Shown: in pieces, positions 8,941-16,211 of the stretch | Numbering within the stretch: position 1 is the stretch's first letter | Layout: each line of letters starts with the position of its first letter | Assembly: GCF_017942085.1 (NCBI RefSeq) | Contig: NZ_JAGKSP010000014.1 | Location: 80,807-144,806 of the forward strand | Origin: Paenibacillus lignilyticus | Lineage (GTDB): Bacteria > Bacillota > Bacilli > Paenibacillales > Paenibacillaceae | Length of the DNA: 64,000 nt | Direction of reading: 5' to 3' | Translations under genes and position numbers: made by a program | Notes under the pieces: generated by a model | Database searches by the model: none | Seen by the model: the letters and a program-made list of their open reading frames with translations, nothing else | Told to the model about the DNA's origin: nothing

Positions 8941-9151
8941 TATACAGATCCTCCAACTTCGGCAAGCATGCCGACAAATTGTCTGCCAAACTGTTTGCAG
9001 ACCTCTTTCTCGGCGGGACTTGGCCCGAATTCTATTTTCAGCCCATCCAACGCGACCTCTGAGCCCAGTTCCTTGAGTTCATCCATCAAGATGTCTACGG
9101 CAACTCCATACGCAGGGTAAGAGGAATCGCAAGATCCAATATATTAGCCAT
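8940..9151 (-). pseudogene. First gene of the Fur-controlled micro-operon, reading frame interrupted
   Basis: An ATG at 9151 has an excellent ribosome binding site (AAAGGAG, 10 bp upstream) but its frame (MANILDLAIPLTLRMELP) stops at 9095. A second frame is open from 9144 to a TAA at 8940 and encodes a protein-like segment (YGVAVDILMDELKELG, then GLKIEFGPSPAEKEVCKQFG, then FVGMLAEVGGSV). Its only ATG (9086) has no good binding site. A single -1 shift between 9144 and 9095 would join the two into ~70 residues. I see no classical slippery heptamer. This could be a genuine frameshift mutation, a base-call error or recoding. Family not recognised. Confidence 0.5.
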
Positions 9152-9231
9152 GCCTACAACACTCCTTTACCCTATGTCTCCATAGTCTCTTGCTTGGGTA
9201 CACGTTCCTTGCGTCCCGCAATTCCTCTCTC

Positions 9232-9265
9232 ATATTAGTTGATAATGATTCTCATTGTCAACTAA
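9232..9265 (-). promoter_or_regulatory. Fur box overlapping a sigma-A promoter
   Basis: GATAATGATTCTCATTGTC (9241-9259) matches the 19-bp Fur consensus at 17 positions and sits inside a longer palindrome with TTAGTT/AACTAA arms (9235-9265). On the minus strand TTGACA (9261-9256) and TAATAT (9237-9232) are 18 bp apart, so the Fur box fills the promoter spacer. Transcription would run left into the micro-operon. No gene to the right uses it: that side holds only the terminator of the TetR gene. Confidence 0.85.
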
Positions 9266-9365
9266 TCTTTTGAAAATAGTTCCTTTTCCTTCATGACCCT
9301 TGTCCATTTGAGAGAACAATGTGCCAATGCGATGGGACTGATTTAGCGGGAGCGTGTTCCATGTT

Positions 9366-9409
9366 AAAAAGGCCGGAACTCCTCGTGTAGTAAGGAGTTC
9401 CGGCCTTTG
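9366..9409 (-). terminator. Terminator of the tetR gene
   Basis: GGCCGGAACTCC/GGAGTTCCGGCC stem followed by TTTTTAA on the minus strand. Confidence 0.8.
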
Positions 9410-9421
9410 AAGTCAAGCCAT

Positions 9422-10000
9422 TTATTGGTACAAGACAACCTTAGCCATATCGGCTATGCGGTACAGCTTGTCTTTGTTAGTAAGTGATCGCGTAAGCACG
9501 CGCAGGCCCAGTAAATTGTTGTGCAGGCTTTCGGCGAGCTCCTCAGCGCTGCGCTTCGAAGTAAAATCGCCGTTCTTCTGTCCCTTGCTGATAACCTCAG
9601 CAAGCATTTGCTCCCAATAAGCGAAGCTCTCGCTCACTTTGGCTCTTGCCTCGGGATCGCTCGAAGCCAGCTCAACCGCCATATTTACCATCATACAGCC
9701 AACAGGGTTATCTGCACTCGTACCCTGGATCGTGTATTCGAATATAAAATCGATTGCCTGCTTGGGCGTAGAGTTCGGAATGAGCGCACCAAGCCGATTG
9801 TTGGTCAGCGTCTTGTACCGATCAAAAGCCCTCAGATATAACATATGTTTATCGCCGAACGTATCGTACAAGCTTCTGCGGTGAATGCCCATACGCTCGA
9901 CAAGATCATTAATCGATGTTTTCTCGTAGCCCTGCTCCCAGAACAGCTTCATTGCCTTCAGCAGCACGACGTCTTCTTCGAATTCTTTCGCTCTAGCCAT
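9422..10000 (-). CDS. TetR/AcrR family transcriptional regulator
   Basis: 192 residues from the second ATG, chosen because AAAGGGG lies 7 bp before it; an in-frame ATG two codons earlier is too close. N-terminal TetR helix-turn-helix at ~10-55: LKAMKLFWEQGYEKTSINDLVERMGIHRRSLYDTFGDKHMLY. The C-terminal half is the helical ligand/dimer domain, with FIFEYTIQGTSADNPVGCMMVNMA resembling the TetR_C_16/YxaF-type group. The short-chain dehydrogenase gene lies 93 bp upstream on the same strand. Operator-like GAGAAYGATC motifs precede both genes, so this protein probably represses both. Confidence 0.92.
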   Translation of the reverse strand: MARAKEFEEDVVLLKAMKLFWEQGYEKTSINDLVERMGIHRRSLYDTFGDKHMLYLRAFDRYKTLTNNRLGALIPNSTPKQAIDFIFEYTIQGTSADNPVGCMMVNMAVELASSDPEARAKVSESFAYWEQMLAEVISKGQKNGDFTSKRSAEELAESLHNNLLGLRVLTRSLTNKDKLYRIADMAKVVLYQ

Positions 10001-10032
10001 AAGCATACCCCTTTCCAGTCGATTTTACCATA

Positions 10033-10050
10033 TTGAGAACAATCGGTAAA
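10033..10050. promoter_or_regulatory. Candidate TetR operator upstream of tetR
   Basis: TTGAGAACAATCGGTAAA, nearly identical to 11077-11094 (TTGAGAACGATCAGTAAA) and sharing a half-site with the perfect palindrome at 10901-10920. It lies 32 bp upstream of the tetR start. Confidence 0.6.
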
Positions 10051-10093
10051 GAATCCCCTGACAAGGCGTTCTATACTCCGGCGACTTTTAGGT

Positions 10094-10858
10094 TTAACGA
10101 TATACCGGTGCACCGAACGGGGATGAGCCGCCGCCGCCGTCAACACTGATTTCTGCGCCTTGCACGTACGAAGCATCATCCGAAGCCAGGAACAAAGCAA
10201 CGTTTGCGATTTCTTCCGGTTCACCCAAACGGTTAAGCGGAACCGATCGCGTGAGCTTGGCTTCCATTTGCGCCAGCCCTTCCGGCTGACCCCAGATCGG
10301 CGTGCGTGTCGGGCCCGGAACGACCGTATTTACGCGAATCCCCCGCGGCGACAATTCGGAAACAAACACTTTGGCCATGCTCGTCACAGCCGCTTTGCTC
10401 GCTGCATAAGCCGCCCATCCCGGGCTGCCTGCATTAGCAAGCACCGAACCATTCAGGACCACCGAAGCGCCTTCCTTCAAGTAAGGCAATGCAGCTTGTA
10501 CGGTGAAGAAGACACCCGTCACGTTCACGTTCATGACTTCCTGGAATGCGGCCAGCTCCGTACCGCCGAGCGGAGTATGACCGCCAATGCCGGCATTGGC
10601 GAATACGATATCCAATCGGCCAAATTTCTCAACTGCTGCAGCCGTTGCCTTCTCCAGGCTCTGCGGATCGGTTGTTTCGGCTTGAATACCGAAGCTGTTC
10701 GACGCACCAAGCTCCTCCACTGCTTTGTCCAGCGTAACCTGATTACGTCCCGTGATGACAACCTTAGCTCCTTCAGCTACAAACAACTTCGCCGTTGCAA
10801 AGCCAATCCCGCTGTTACCACCTGTAATGAATGCTACTTTACCGTTTAATTTACCCAT
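10094..10858 (-). CDS. Short-chain dehydrogenase/reductase (SDR), classical type
   Basis: 254 residues. The NAD(P)-binding motif TGGNSGIGFATA is at ~13-24, the NAG motif (NAGIGG) at ~88, the catalytic Ser in LNGSVLANAG, and the YxxxK motif in YAASKAAV at ~155. The C-terminal SDR blocks VNTVVPGPTRTP and FLASDDASYVQGAEISVDGG are intact. The ATG at 10858 has AAAGGAG 9 bp upstream; an in-frame longer version is possible but would start inside the operator. Substrate unknown: the closest description is a 3-oxoacyl-ACP-reductase-like or glucose-dehydrogenase-like SDR. It is likely the main target of the adjacent TetR and may detoxify an aldehyde or ketone ligand. Confidence 0.92.
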   Translation of the reverse strand: MGKLNGKVAFITGGNSGIGFATAKLFVAEGAKVVITGRNQVTLDKAVEELGASNSFGIQAETTDPQSLEKATAAAVEKFGRLDIVFANAGIGGHTPLGGTELAAFQEVMNVNVTGVFFTVQAALPYLKEGASVVLNGSVLANAGSPGWAAYAASKAAVTSMAKVFVSELSPRGIRVNTVVPGPTRTPIWGQPEGLAQMEAKLTRSVPLNRLGEPEEIANVALFLASDDASYVQGAEISVDGGGGSSPFGAPVYR

Positions 10859-10900
10859 ATTGTATCGCTCCTTTGTCATTTGTTTATTATGATGCACCAA

Positions 10901-11094
10901 TTGAGAATGATCATTCTCAAAAGGGTAAAAAAATAAAATTTACTGCAAACTATACTTGGCCGCCGACTTGACCGCAGCCCATACGAGAATGATCGTTCTA
11001 CTATCGTTAAATAAAAAAGGAATGCATTCTCACTTCTCATTTGCTTCCTTCTTGCCTACGAGTTGATCATACCATATTGAGAACGATCAGTAAA
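10901..11094. promoter_or_regulatory. Cluster of three TetR operator-like sites upstream of the SDR gene
   Basis: Site 1: TTGAGAATGATCATTCTCAA at 10901-10920, a perfect 20-bp palindrome 42 bp before the SDR start. Site 2: ACGAGAATGATCGTTCTA at 10983-11000. Site 3: TTGAGAACGATCAGTAAA at 11077-11094. All share the half-site GAGAAYGATC. The ~280-bp gap between the SDR and DJ-1 genes holds nothing else except a terminator. Confidence 0.7.
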
Positions 11095-11101
11095 GAATAA
11101 A

Positions 11102-11132
11102 TTTAAAGCTAGCCCACTGCTGTGGACTAGCG
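11102..11132 (-). terminator. Terminator of the DJ-1/PfpI gene
   Basis: GCTAGTCCAC/GTGGGCTAGC stem with loop AGCA, followed by TTTAAATTTA on the minus strand. Confidence 0.65.
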
Positions 11133-11140
11133 CATTTTCT

Positions 11141-11740
11141 TTATGAACGCACCCAGTCGTATTCCATCAAGCTTGCCGCCAGAAGCGCTCGCTCCTCGCC
11201 CAGCAGCTTGCCGATCACATACAAAGACGCATCGATCCCCGCTGAAACGCCGGCCGACAAAATAATTTTCCCATTGTCCACATAGCGCGCTTCTTCGTGA
11301 ATTTCTGCAGATTCCGGTGCAATAGCCCGCAGCTCATGCATCGCAAGGCGGTTCGCAGCCAGCTTCAAGCCATCCGCCAGCTGAGCCTTCACTACCAGAA
11401 GAGCGCCTGTGCACACGGACAGAAGCAGCTCTGCTTCTCCGGCAGTTTTGTTGATCCAATCCAACATGACAGGATTGTGCATTTCGGTTCTGGTGCCCGG
11501 TCCTCCGGGAATGACGAGAATGTCCGGCTTCGGACAAGTCCGGAAGCTGTAGGCCGGGTTAATGCTCAGATTGCCAAGCGCATGAATCGGGCCATCCTGT
11601 TCAGCTACGGTAAACACATTGAAGTCCCGGCCATAGTTGCTGCCGGATAGGAACGCCTCGAACGGACCTGCAAAATCCAGCACTTCCACGCGATCAAAGA
11701 TCAGAATCGCCACATGTCTTGCCTGCCGCACCTGCTCCAT
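11141..11740 (-). CDS. DJ-1/PfpI family protein (class I glutamine amidotransferase-like)
   Basis: 199 residues from an ATG with GGGAG 8 bp upstream. The fold markers are HVAILIFDRVEVLDFAGPFE (first strand with the acidic residue), ILVIPGGPGT, and the nucleophile elbow LLSVCTGALLV with the reactive Cys. The C-terminal region has AGVSAGIDASLYVIGKL, typical of the amidotransferase-like domain of transcriptional regulators (GATase1_AraC) and of isonitrile hydratase-like proteins, here without an HTH. The frame is open 41 codons further upstream to a GTG at 11863 with protein-like composition, so an N-terminal extension cannot be excluded. Exact function unknown. Confidence 0.85.
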   Translation of the reverse strand: MEQVRQARHVAILIFDRVEVLDFAGPFEAFLSGSNYGRDFNVFTVAEQDGPIHALGNLSINPAYSFRTCPKPDILVIPGGPGTRTEMHNPVMLDWINKTAGEAELLLSVCTGALLVVKAQLADGLKLAANRLAMHELRAIAPESAEIHEEARYVDNGKIILSAGVSAGIDASLYVIGKLLGEERALLAASLMEYDWVRS

Positions 11741-11877
11741 CTCATCATCTCCCATGAAATAATAAAAGCGCTCAGTCCAAAGACCAAGCACTTCGCCCAG
11801 GCGTACGGCATATGAAATATGTGCTCCCTCGTGGTACTCCACGCTTACGCCAGTCACACACACCGAATACTGCCTTT

Positions 11878-11906
11878 ATTGTAGTCCGAATATTTAGTCA
11901 AATCAA
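11878..11906 (-). promoter_or_regulatory. Sigma-A promoter of the DJ-1/PfpI gene
   Basis: On the minus strand TTGATT (11906-11901), 17-bp spacer, TACAAT (11883-11878). Transcription would start near 11871, giving a ~130-nt leader for the ATG start or almost none for the GTG start at 11863. Confidence 0.6.
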
Positions 11907-11919
11907 CGATGAAGTTCTA

Positions 11920-12573
11920 TTATGGCAGTATCGGCCTTCCCTTGCCCGATTGTCCAAATACCACTCGAATGACGAACTCGGCTGCAAGCAGCAGGAAGAG
12001 AATAGCCCCATAAACGCCGATAGTGTAGCTGTGCATGTAGGACAGGCCTAGTCCTTGGTGAACGACATAGGTAATCGCATGAATGCACAGATTCGTGTAG
12101 CAGAACGCGTAGCTTCTGACCATCCAATTGCGGTGGGCGATGCGCTGTTTTCGTCTTATTTTCACAATCGCAATCACCGTCATGGCCGCCCACAGCATGC
12201 TCAGCAGGTTCAACGGAACGCTGTTCAGCTTACCGCCGGTCGCGTAAGGCGCCATGTAGCCGGAAGTGAGCACTACGACAAGGATCGCGCCACAATAAAC
12301 ATAGCCGATCGCTCGGTGCGCGCGCCGGTATTGGGTCTGAACCTTCGTGGCAAAATTAACCGCTCCCGCCGCCAGCGCGATGCTCGCACATACCACATGA
12401 ACATACATGACATTAAGCCAAACCGGCTTGTTTAACGGATGCTTCAGATTGATTTTGTGGCTCAGAAAACGCTCCGCCTGGGGATCCACGAAGAAATTGA
12501 TGGTGATCACATATACGATAAAGCCGATCGCAATCGTCAGCATGCACCGATAGAGAATTTTGGATTTCTGCAT
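11920..12573 (-). CDS. DUF2306 family membrane protein
   Basis: 217 residues, about six membrane segments. Conserved DUF2306 elements: LNVMYVHVVCASIALAAGAV, RRAHRAIGYVYCGAI, HRNWMVRSYAFCYTNL and YTIGVYGAILFLLLAAEFVI. It is a distant relative of the protein encoded at 5235-5876. Function unknown. The next gene on the same strand downstream is the DJ-1 gene, which has its own promoter. The gene upstream encodes a flavocytochrome-like reductase 60 bp away, so a shared transcript with that redox enzyme is likely and may point to a membrane redox role. Confidence 0.83.
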   Translation of the reverse strand: MQKSKILYRCMLTIAIGFIVYVITINFFVDPQAERFLSHKINLKHPLNKPVWLNVMYVHVVCASIALAAGAVNFATKVQTQYRRAHRAIGYVYCGAILVVVLTSGYMAPYATGGKLNSVPLNLLSMLWAAMTVIAIVKIRRKQRIAHRNWMVRSYAFCYTNLCIHAITYVVHQGLGLSYMHSYTIGVYGAILFLLLAAEFVIRVVFGQSGKGRPILP

Positions 12574-12633
12574 AGCTAGGTTGTACCTCGTTTCAAAAAT
12601 GAAAACTCAACGCCCCGGAACTCCGGACTGCGC

Positions 12634-13914
12634 TCATCGGAACCGGAATTGTTCAAAGTGAATGGAGCCCGCCGGAACCCCTCTTCGCCGAAAATCTTGT
12701 CGAAATGCCGCCAGCATGGGAGCCGGTCCGCACATATAAATCCGTTTTCCTGCCATCTCGCCTTGCATCATGCCGACTACATGCTCTGCGGTGAGTCGCC
12801 CTTGTTCCGCGGAATAGTGGACATGCACCTTGAAGTAATCATGACGTCGTGCAATATCAACGATTTCACTTAGAAACAATGCTTCTTCTTCCGTTCGTAC
12901 CGTATAGACGAAATCGATTCGATGGGGAAGATGCTCCGGCATATCTCGCATCCAGCTGAGGAATGGCGTGACGCCAATGCCGCCGGCGATCCAGATTTGA
13001 TTCATGCCGCCTTTGCGGTAATCCATGGTGCCATAACCGCCTTCAACGACGGCACGCGCACCTGATTTCAGGTTACGGCTCAGAAAGTCGGTATAATCAC
13101 CGGCGGAGCGGATCGTCAGTCTGAGACCGGACTCCTTCGGCGAGCTGCTGACGGTGAAAGGATGCCATTCGGACAGCACCTTGTCTCTTCGGAACCGGAT
13201 GAACAGAAACTGCCCCGCTTCAAACGACAGCCGCTTCTTCTCCGGAACGAGCGTGACCTCGACTGCTCCGGCGCTCAACTGCCGCACCTCGCGCACCTTG
13301 TAGCCCGCTCTGCGTCTGACGAATCTCGCAATGAGCTCGGTATACAAATACGAGGTGATGCCCACTACAATCGCAATCATCAGGAGCGTAAACGGTACTG
13401 TGGTCGTTCGAACGAGGGGATCAACAAGCAGCGAATGCGCCGTTCCGATAATGAAGAAGACCCCAATGAACCGATGCCAGATCCGCCATCCTCGGTAGCC
13501 TATCCGCACAACCCGCCGAACCCCCGGAATTCTCGGCGCCAGCGATAGGAGAATGAGCAGGACAAAACCTCCAAACGCAATATAGCCGGGAGCCCGTCCG
13601 GGAGGGACCTCATTCGGATTAAGCGGCATGACGAGCAGATGGAGGAACAGCAGCAGAAATACAAATATACCCGCGTTCCGATGGACGACATACAGCTTAT
13701 CCAAGCCGCCTAATAATCGTTCCAATACCCGGATTCTCGTTGCGAGCAATAAGGTGAAGGCCATCATAATCATCATTGTCGAACCGATCACTTCGCCCAG
13801 ATAGCGCTCTGAAAACGAAGGCTGAAGTCCGTGATCCACAGGCGGAAAAGCAATCCACACGGCGGCATTAACCAGCGGTAGCAAGAAAACAAAAAAATGG
13901 CGAGGCTGCAGCAT
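12634..13914 (-). CDS. Ferric-reductase-like flavocytochrome (ferredoxin-reductase superfamily)
   Basis: 426 residues. The N-terminal ~200 residues form a ferric_reduct-type transmembrane domain with paired His residues on helices (VVHRNAGIFVFLLLFLHLLV, WRIWHRFIGVFFIIGTAHSLL), likely haem ligands. Residues ~210-310 are an FAD-binding domain (WHPFTVSSSPKESGLRLTIR), and the C-terminal third is an NAD-binding domain (WIAGGIGVTPFLSWMRD, MCGPAPMLAAF). ATG at 13914 has AAAAGGAG 7 bp upstream. Such enzymes pass electrons from NAD(P)H through FAD and haem across the membrane, to ferric iron or oxygen. No ferredoxin domain is attached. The acceptor is not determinable. Confidence 0.9.
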   Translation of the reverse strand: MLQPRHFFVFLLPLVNAAVWIAFPPVDHGLQPSFSERYLGEVIGSTMMIMMAFTLLLATRIRVLERLLGGLDKLYVVHRNAGIFVFLLLFLHLLVMPLNPNEVPPGRAPGYIAFGGFVLLILLSLAPRIPGVRRVVRIGYRGWRIWHRFIGVFFIIGTAHSLLVDPLVRTTTVPFTLLMIAIVVGITSYLYTELIARFVRRRAGYKVREVRQLSAGAVEVTLVPEKKRLSFEAGQFLFIRFRRDKVLSEWHPFTVSSSPKESGLRLTIRSAGDYTDFLSRNLKSGARAVVEGGYGTMDYRKGGMNQIWIAGGIGVTPFLSWMRDMPEHLPHRIDFVYTVRTEEEALFLSEIVDIARRHDYFKVHVHYSAEQGRLTAEHVVGMMQGEMAGKRIYMCGPAPMLAAFRQDFRRRGVPAGSIHFEQFRFR

Positions 13915-14027
13915 GCACGTGCTCCTTTTTCGAGAGGAATCCTTGTCTACTTCTGATTCTACCATAGACCCCACTCGAAAAATCCCGCCGTACGATGAAT
14001 ATCTGCTGCAGCTTCACCACAATTGTA

Positions 14028-15119
14028 TTACCCTTCGCTTACTTCGACCTTCTTCACCCAGCCGAACGGATCCGCAACGGCACCGGTTTGAATGCCTGTC
14101 AGCGTATCATAAATCGACTTCGAGAGCTGACCGGTCACGCCTTCGCTGATCACGAGCTTCTCTCCGTTCCAGTTCATTTCGCCGATAGGCGAAATAACGG
14201 CTGCGGTACCGGTTCCGAAAGCTTCTTCCAGCGTACCGTTGCGGCCCGCTTCATAAAGCTCCTCAATGGAAAGCACTCTCTCCTCAACAGGAACATCCCA
14301 GTGCTTAAGCAGCTGAATAACCGAGTTGCGTGTAATACCCGCTAGGATGCTGCCGTTCAGTGCAGGTGTTACGACCGTTCCGTTGATTTTGAAGAAGACA
14401 TTCATACTGCCGACTTCTTCGATATATTTGTGCTGCGTGCCATCGAGCCACAGGACCTGCGTGTAGCCTTCTTCCTTAGCAGCTTGCTGCGACTTCAAGG
14501 CCGCCGCATAGTTGCCGGCTGTCTTCGCTTCACCTACGCCGCCTACAACTGCACGAACATAATGGGATTCCACGTGGATTTTGACCGGATTGATGCCTTC
14601 CGGATAGTAGGCGCCGACAGGCGACATGATAATGATGAATTGGTAATTCTCGGATGGAGACACGCCAAGCGTCGCTTGTGTGGCAATGACGAATGGACGA
14701 ATATACAGCGATGTACCCGGCAGATCCGGAATCCAGTCTTGATCGACTGCGATGAGTTGCTCCAGCGCTGCAATGGCCACGTCAATATCCAATTCAGGCA
14801 CGCTCATACGATCGTTGGAACGGTTCATACGGGCAAAATTATCGCGAGGACGGAACAACTGAATGCCGCCGTCTTCGGTTTTGTAGGCTTTCAAGCCTTC
14901 GAAGATGGTTTGTCCATAATGGAACACTTTCGCGGCCGGATCGAGCACGATCGGCTGGTACGGCGTGATGCGCGGGTTATGCCACTCTCGCTCGACACTG
15001 TAGTCCATTACAAACATGTGATCGGTAAAATAGATACCGAAACCAAGCTGATCCTGCGCTGGCTTCGTCTTCTTGTTCAGACTGCGTTCGATCGAAATGG
15101 CGTTATTGGCTGCTGTCAT
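14028..15119 (-). CDS. ilvE: Branched-chain amino acid aminotransferase
   Basis: 363 residues, the size of the eukaryote-like/Gram-positive BCAT group (PLP fold class IV). Signature blocks: VFHYGQTIFEGLKAY, FRPRDNFARMNRS, and GEAKTAGNYAAAL, in which Lys199 matches the PLP-binding lysine. QVLWLDG, EEVGSMNVFF and SILAGITRNSVIQLL follow. It transfers the amino group between glutamate and the 2-keto acids of Leu, Ile and Val, the last step of their synthesis and first of their breakdown. It stands alone, divergent from a LysR gene, rather than in an ilv-leu operon, so a catabolic or fatty-acid-precursor role is possible. Confidence 0.93.
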   Translation of the reverse strand: MTAANNAISIERSLNKKTKPAQDQLGFGIYFTDHMFVMDYSVEREWHNPRITPYQPIVLDPAAKVFHYGQTIFEGLKAYKTEDGGIQLFRPRDNFARMNRSNDRMSVPELDIDVAIAALEQLIAVDQDWIPDLPGTSLYIRPFVIATQATLGVSPSENYQFIIIMSPVGAYYPEGINPVKIHVESHYVRAVVGGVGEAKTAGNYAAALKSQQAAKEEGYTQVLWLDGTQHKYIEEVGSMNVFFKINGTVVTPALNGSILAGITRNSVIQLLKHWDVPVEERVLSIEELYEAGRNGTLEEAFGTGTAAVISPIGEMNWNGEKLVISEGVTGQLSKSIYDTLTGIQTGAVADPFGWVKKVEVSEG

Positions 15120-15209
15120 GGTTGAATCACTACTCCCTTACTTTCTAATTGGTGATTGCATACTACCACCTGTTGAGGTATATATAAAATATCTATTCTG
15201 TTCACTATC

Positions 15210-15226
15210 CATACCTTTAAAGTATG
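15210..15226. promoter_or_regulatory. Candidate LysR binding site between ilvE and lysR
   Basis: CATACCTTTAAAGTATG is an interrupted palindrome with CATAC/GTATG arms in the 136-bp divergent intergenic region, 30 bp before the LysR start. It contains a T-N11-A spaced pair as LysR sites do. Role inferred from position. Confidence 0.45.
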
Positions 15227-15255
15227 CAAAGAGAATATAAATTGGGGATGCTTAA

Positions 15256-16143
15256 ATGGACTTTCGACAGCTCAAATACTTCTTGGCCATTGCACAGGAG
15301 AAGCAGATTACACGAGCGGCGAAGCTGCTGCATATGGAGCAGCCGCCCCTTAGCAGGCAGCTCATGCTGATGGAAGATGAGCTCGGCGCCCAGCTGTTCG
15401 AGCGGAGCCGAACCCAGCTGACATTGACCGCTGCAGGGCGGCTGCTTAAGGATCGGGCAGAGTCGTTGCTGCTGCAATTAGACGAGACAATGAAGGAAGT
15501 CAAAGAGCTTGAGCTTGGTGTGCGCGGTACGCTCTCTCTGGGTGCGGTTGTTTCCTGCGTTTCCATACTCCCCGGGCCGATCCAGCAGCTGCGCGAGAAG
15601 TTCCCGCAGGTCACGTTTAAGATTGCCGAGGGCGACCATTACCTGCTGGGCGAAATGCTGGAGAGACGCTCGATTGAGCTCGTCATATCCAGACTGCCGT
15701 TCGAGGCTCATCTGCTTCCGAATAAGCTGGATATGCTCCCGCTTCCTTCCGATCCTTATGTTGCCTTGATGCCTGCCGCATGGGCTTCCCCCCGCAGAGG
15801 GAACGATATCAGCATCGGGGAGCTCGCCCAATATCCGCAGCTTACGTTAAAGACCGACAAAACAATCAAAATGCACGAGCAGGTCGTGAACGAATTCCGC
15901 CGTCACGGCTTCGAGCCCAACATCATCTGCGAATGCTCCAGCGTCGCCATTATTATGTCCCTAATCGCCGCAGGAATCGGCGCAACGGTGTTTCCGAAAT
16001 CGGTTATTTCCTCGTTTCCCTCCGGGGACGTGATCACGCTCCCTATTCGCGACGCCGATTTTCAATCCGAGGTCGGCATACTGTGGCTGAAGGATCAGCT
16101 GCTGTCCAAGCGAGCTCAGCATTTTATTGAATGTTTTCAATAG
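15256..16143 (+). CDS. LysR family transcriptional regulator
   Basis: 295 residues. Winged HTH at 1-60: MDFRQLKYFLAIAQEKQITR, then AAKLLHMEQPPLSRQLMLMEDELGAQLFER. A helical linker leads to a periplasmic-binding-protein-like effector domain (~90-290) with LSLGAVVSCVSILPG at its start and IAAGIGATVFPKSVI near the end. Effector-binding residues cannot be named. It is divergent from ilvE, and LysR regulators commonly control the divergent neighbour, so ilvE is the best target guess. ATG follows TTGGGGATGCTTAA, a weak ribosome binding site. Confidence 0.92.
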   Translation: MDFRQLKYFLAIAQEKQITRAAKLLHMEQPPLSRQLMLMEDELGAQLFERSRTQLTLTAAGRLLKDRAESLLLQLDETMKEVKELELGVRGTLSLGAVVSCVSILPGPIQQLREKFPQVTFKIAEGDHYLLGEMLERRSIELVISRLPFEAHLLPNKLDMLPLPSDPYVALMPAAWASPRRGNDISIGELAQYPQLTLKTDKTIKMHEQVVNEFRRHGFEPNIICECSSVAIIMSLIAAGIGATVFPKSVISSFPSGDVITLPIRDADFQSEVGILWLKDQLLSKRAQHFIECFQ

Positions 16144-16161
16144 TCCTCGCTATACATTAAT

Positions 16162-16207
16162 AAGACCGAGTGCACTGCCAGGCAGATGCGCTCGGTCTAT
16201 TGTTTTG
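16162..16207. terminator. Bidirectional terminator between lysR and the M4 protease gene
   Basis: GACCGAG/CTCGGTC outer stem with TGCACTGCC/GGCAGATGC inside; A-rich left flank and T-rich right flank. Confidence 0.7.
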
Positions 16208-16211
16208 CCTT

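Noticed and set aside
15120..15255. T-box or leucine-responsive leader for ilvE
   Set aside because: The gap is short and lacks the T-box core sequence and terminator; it fits a divergent promoter with a LysR site.
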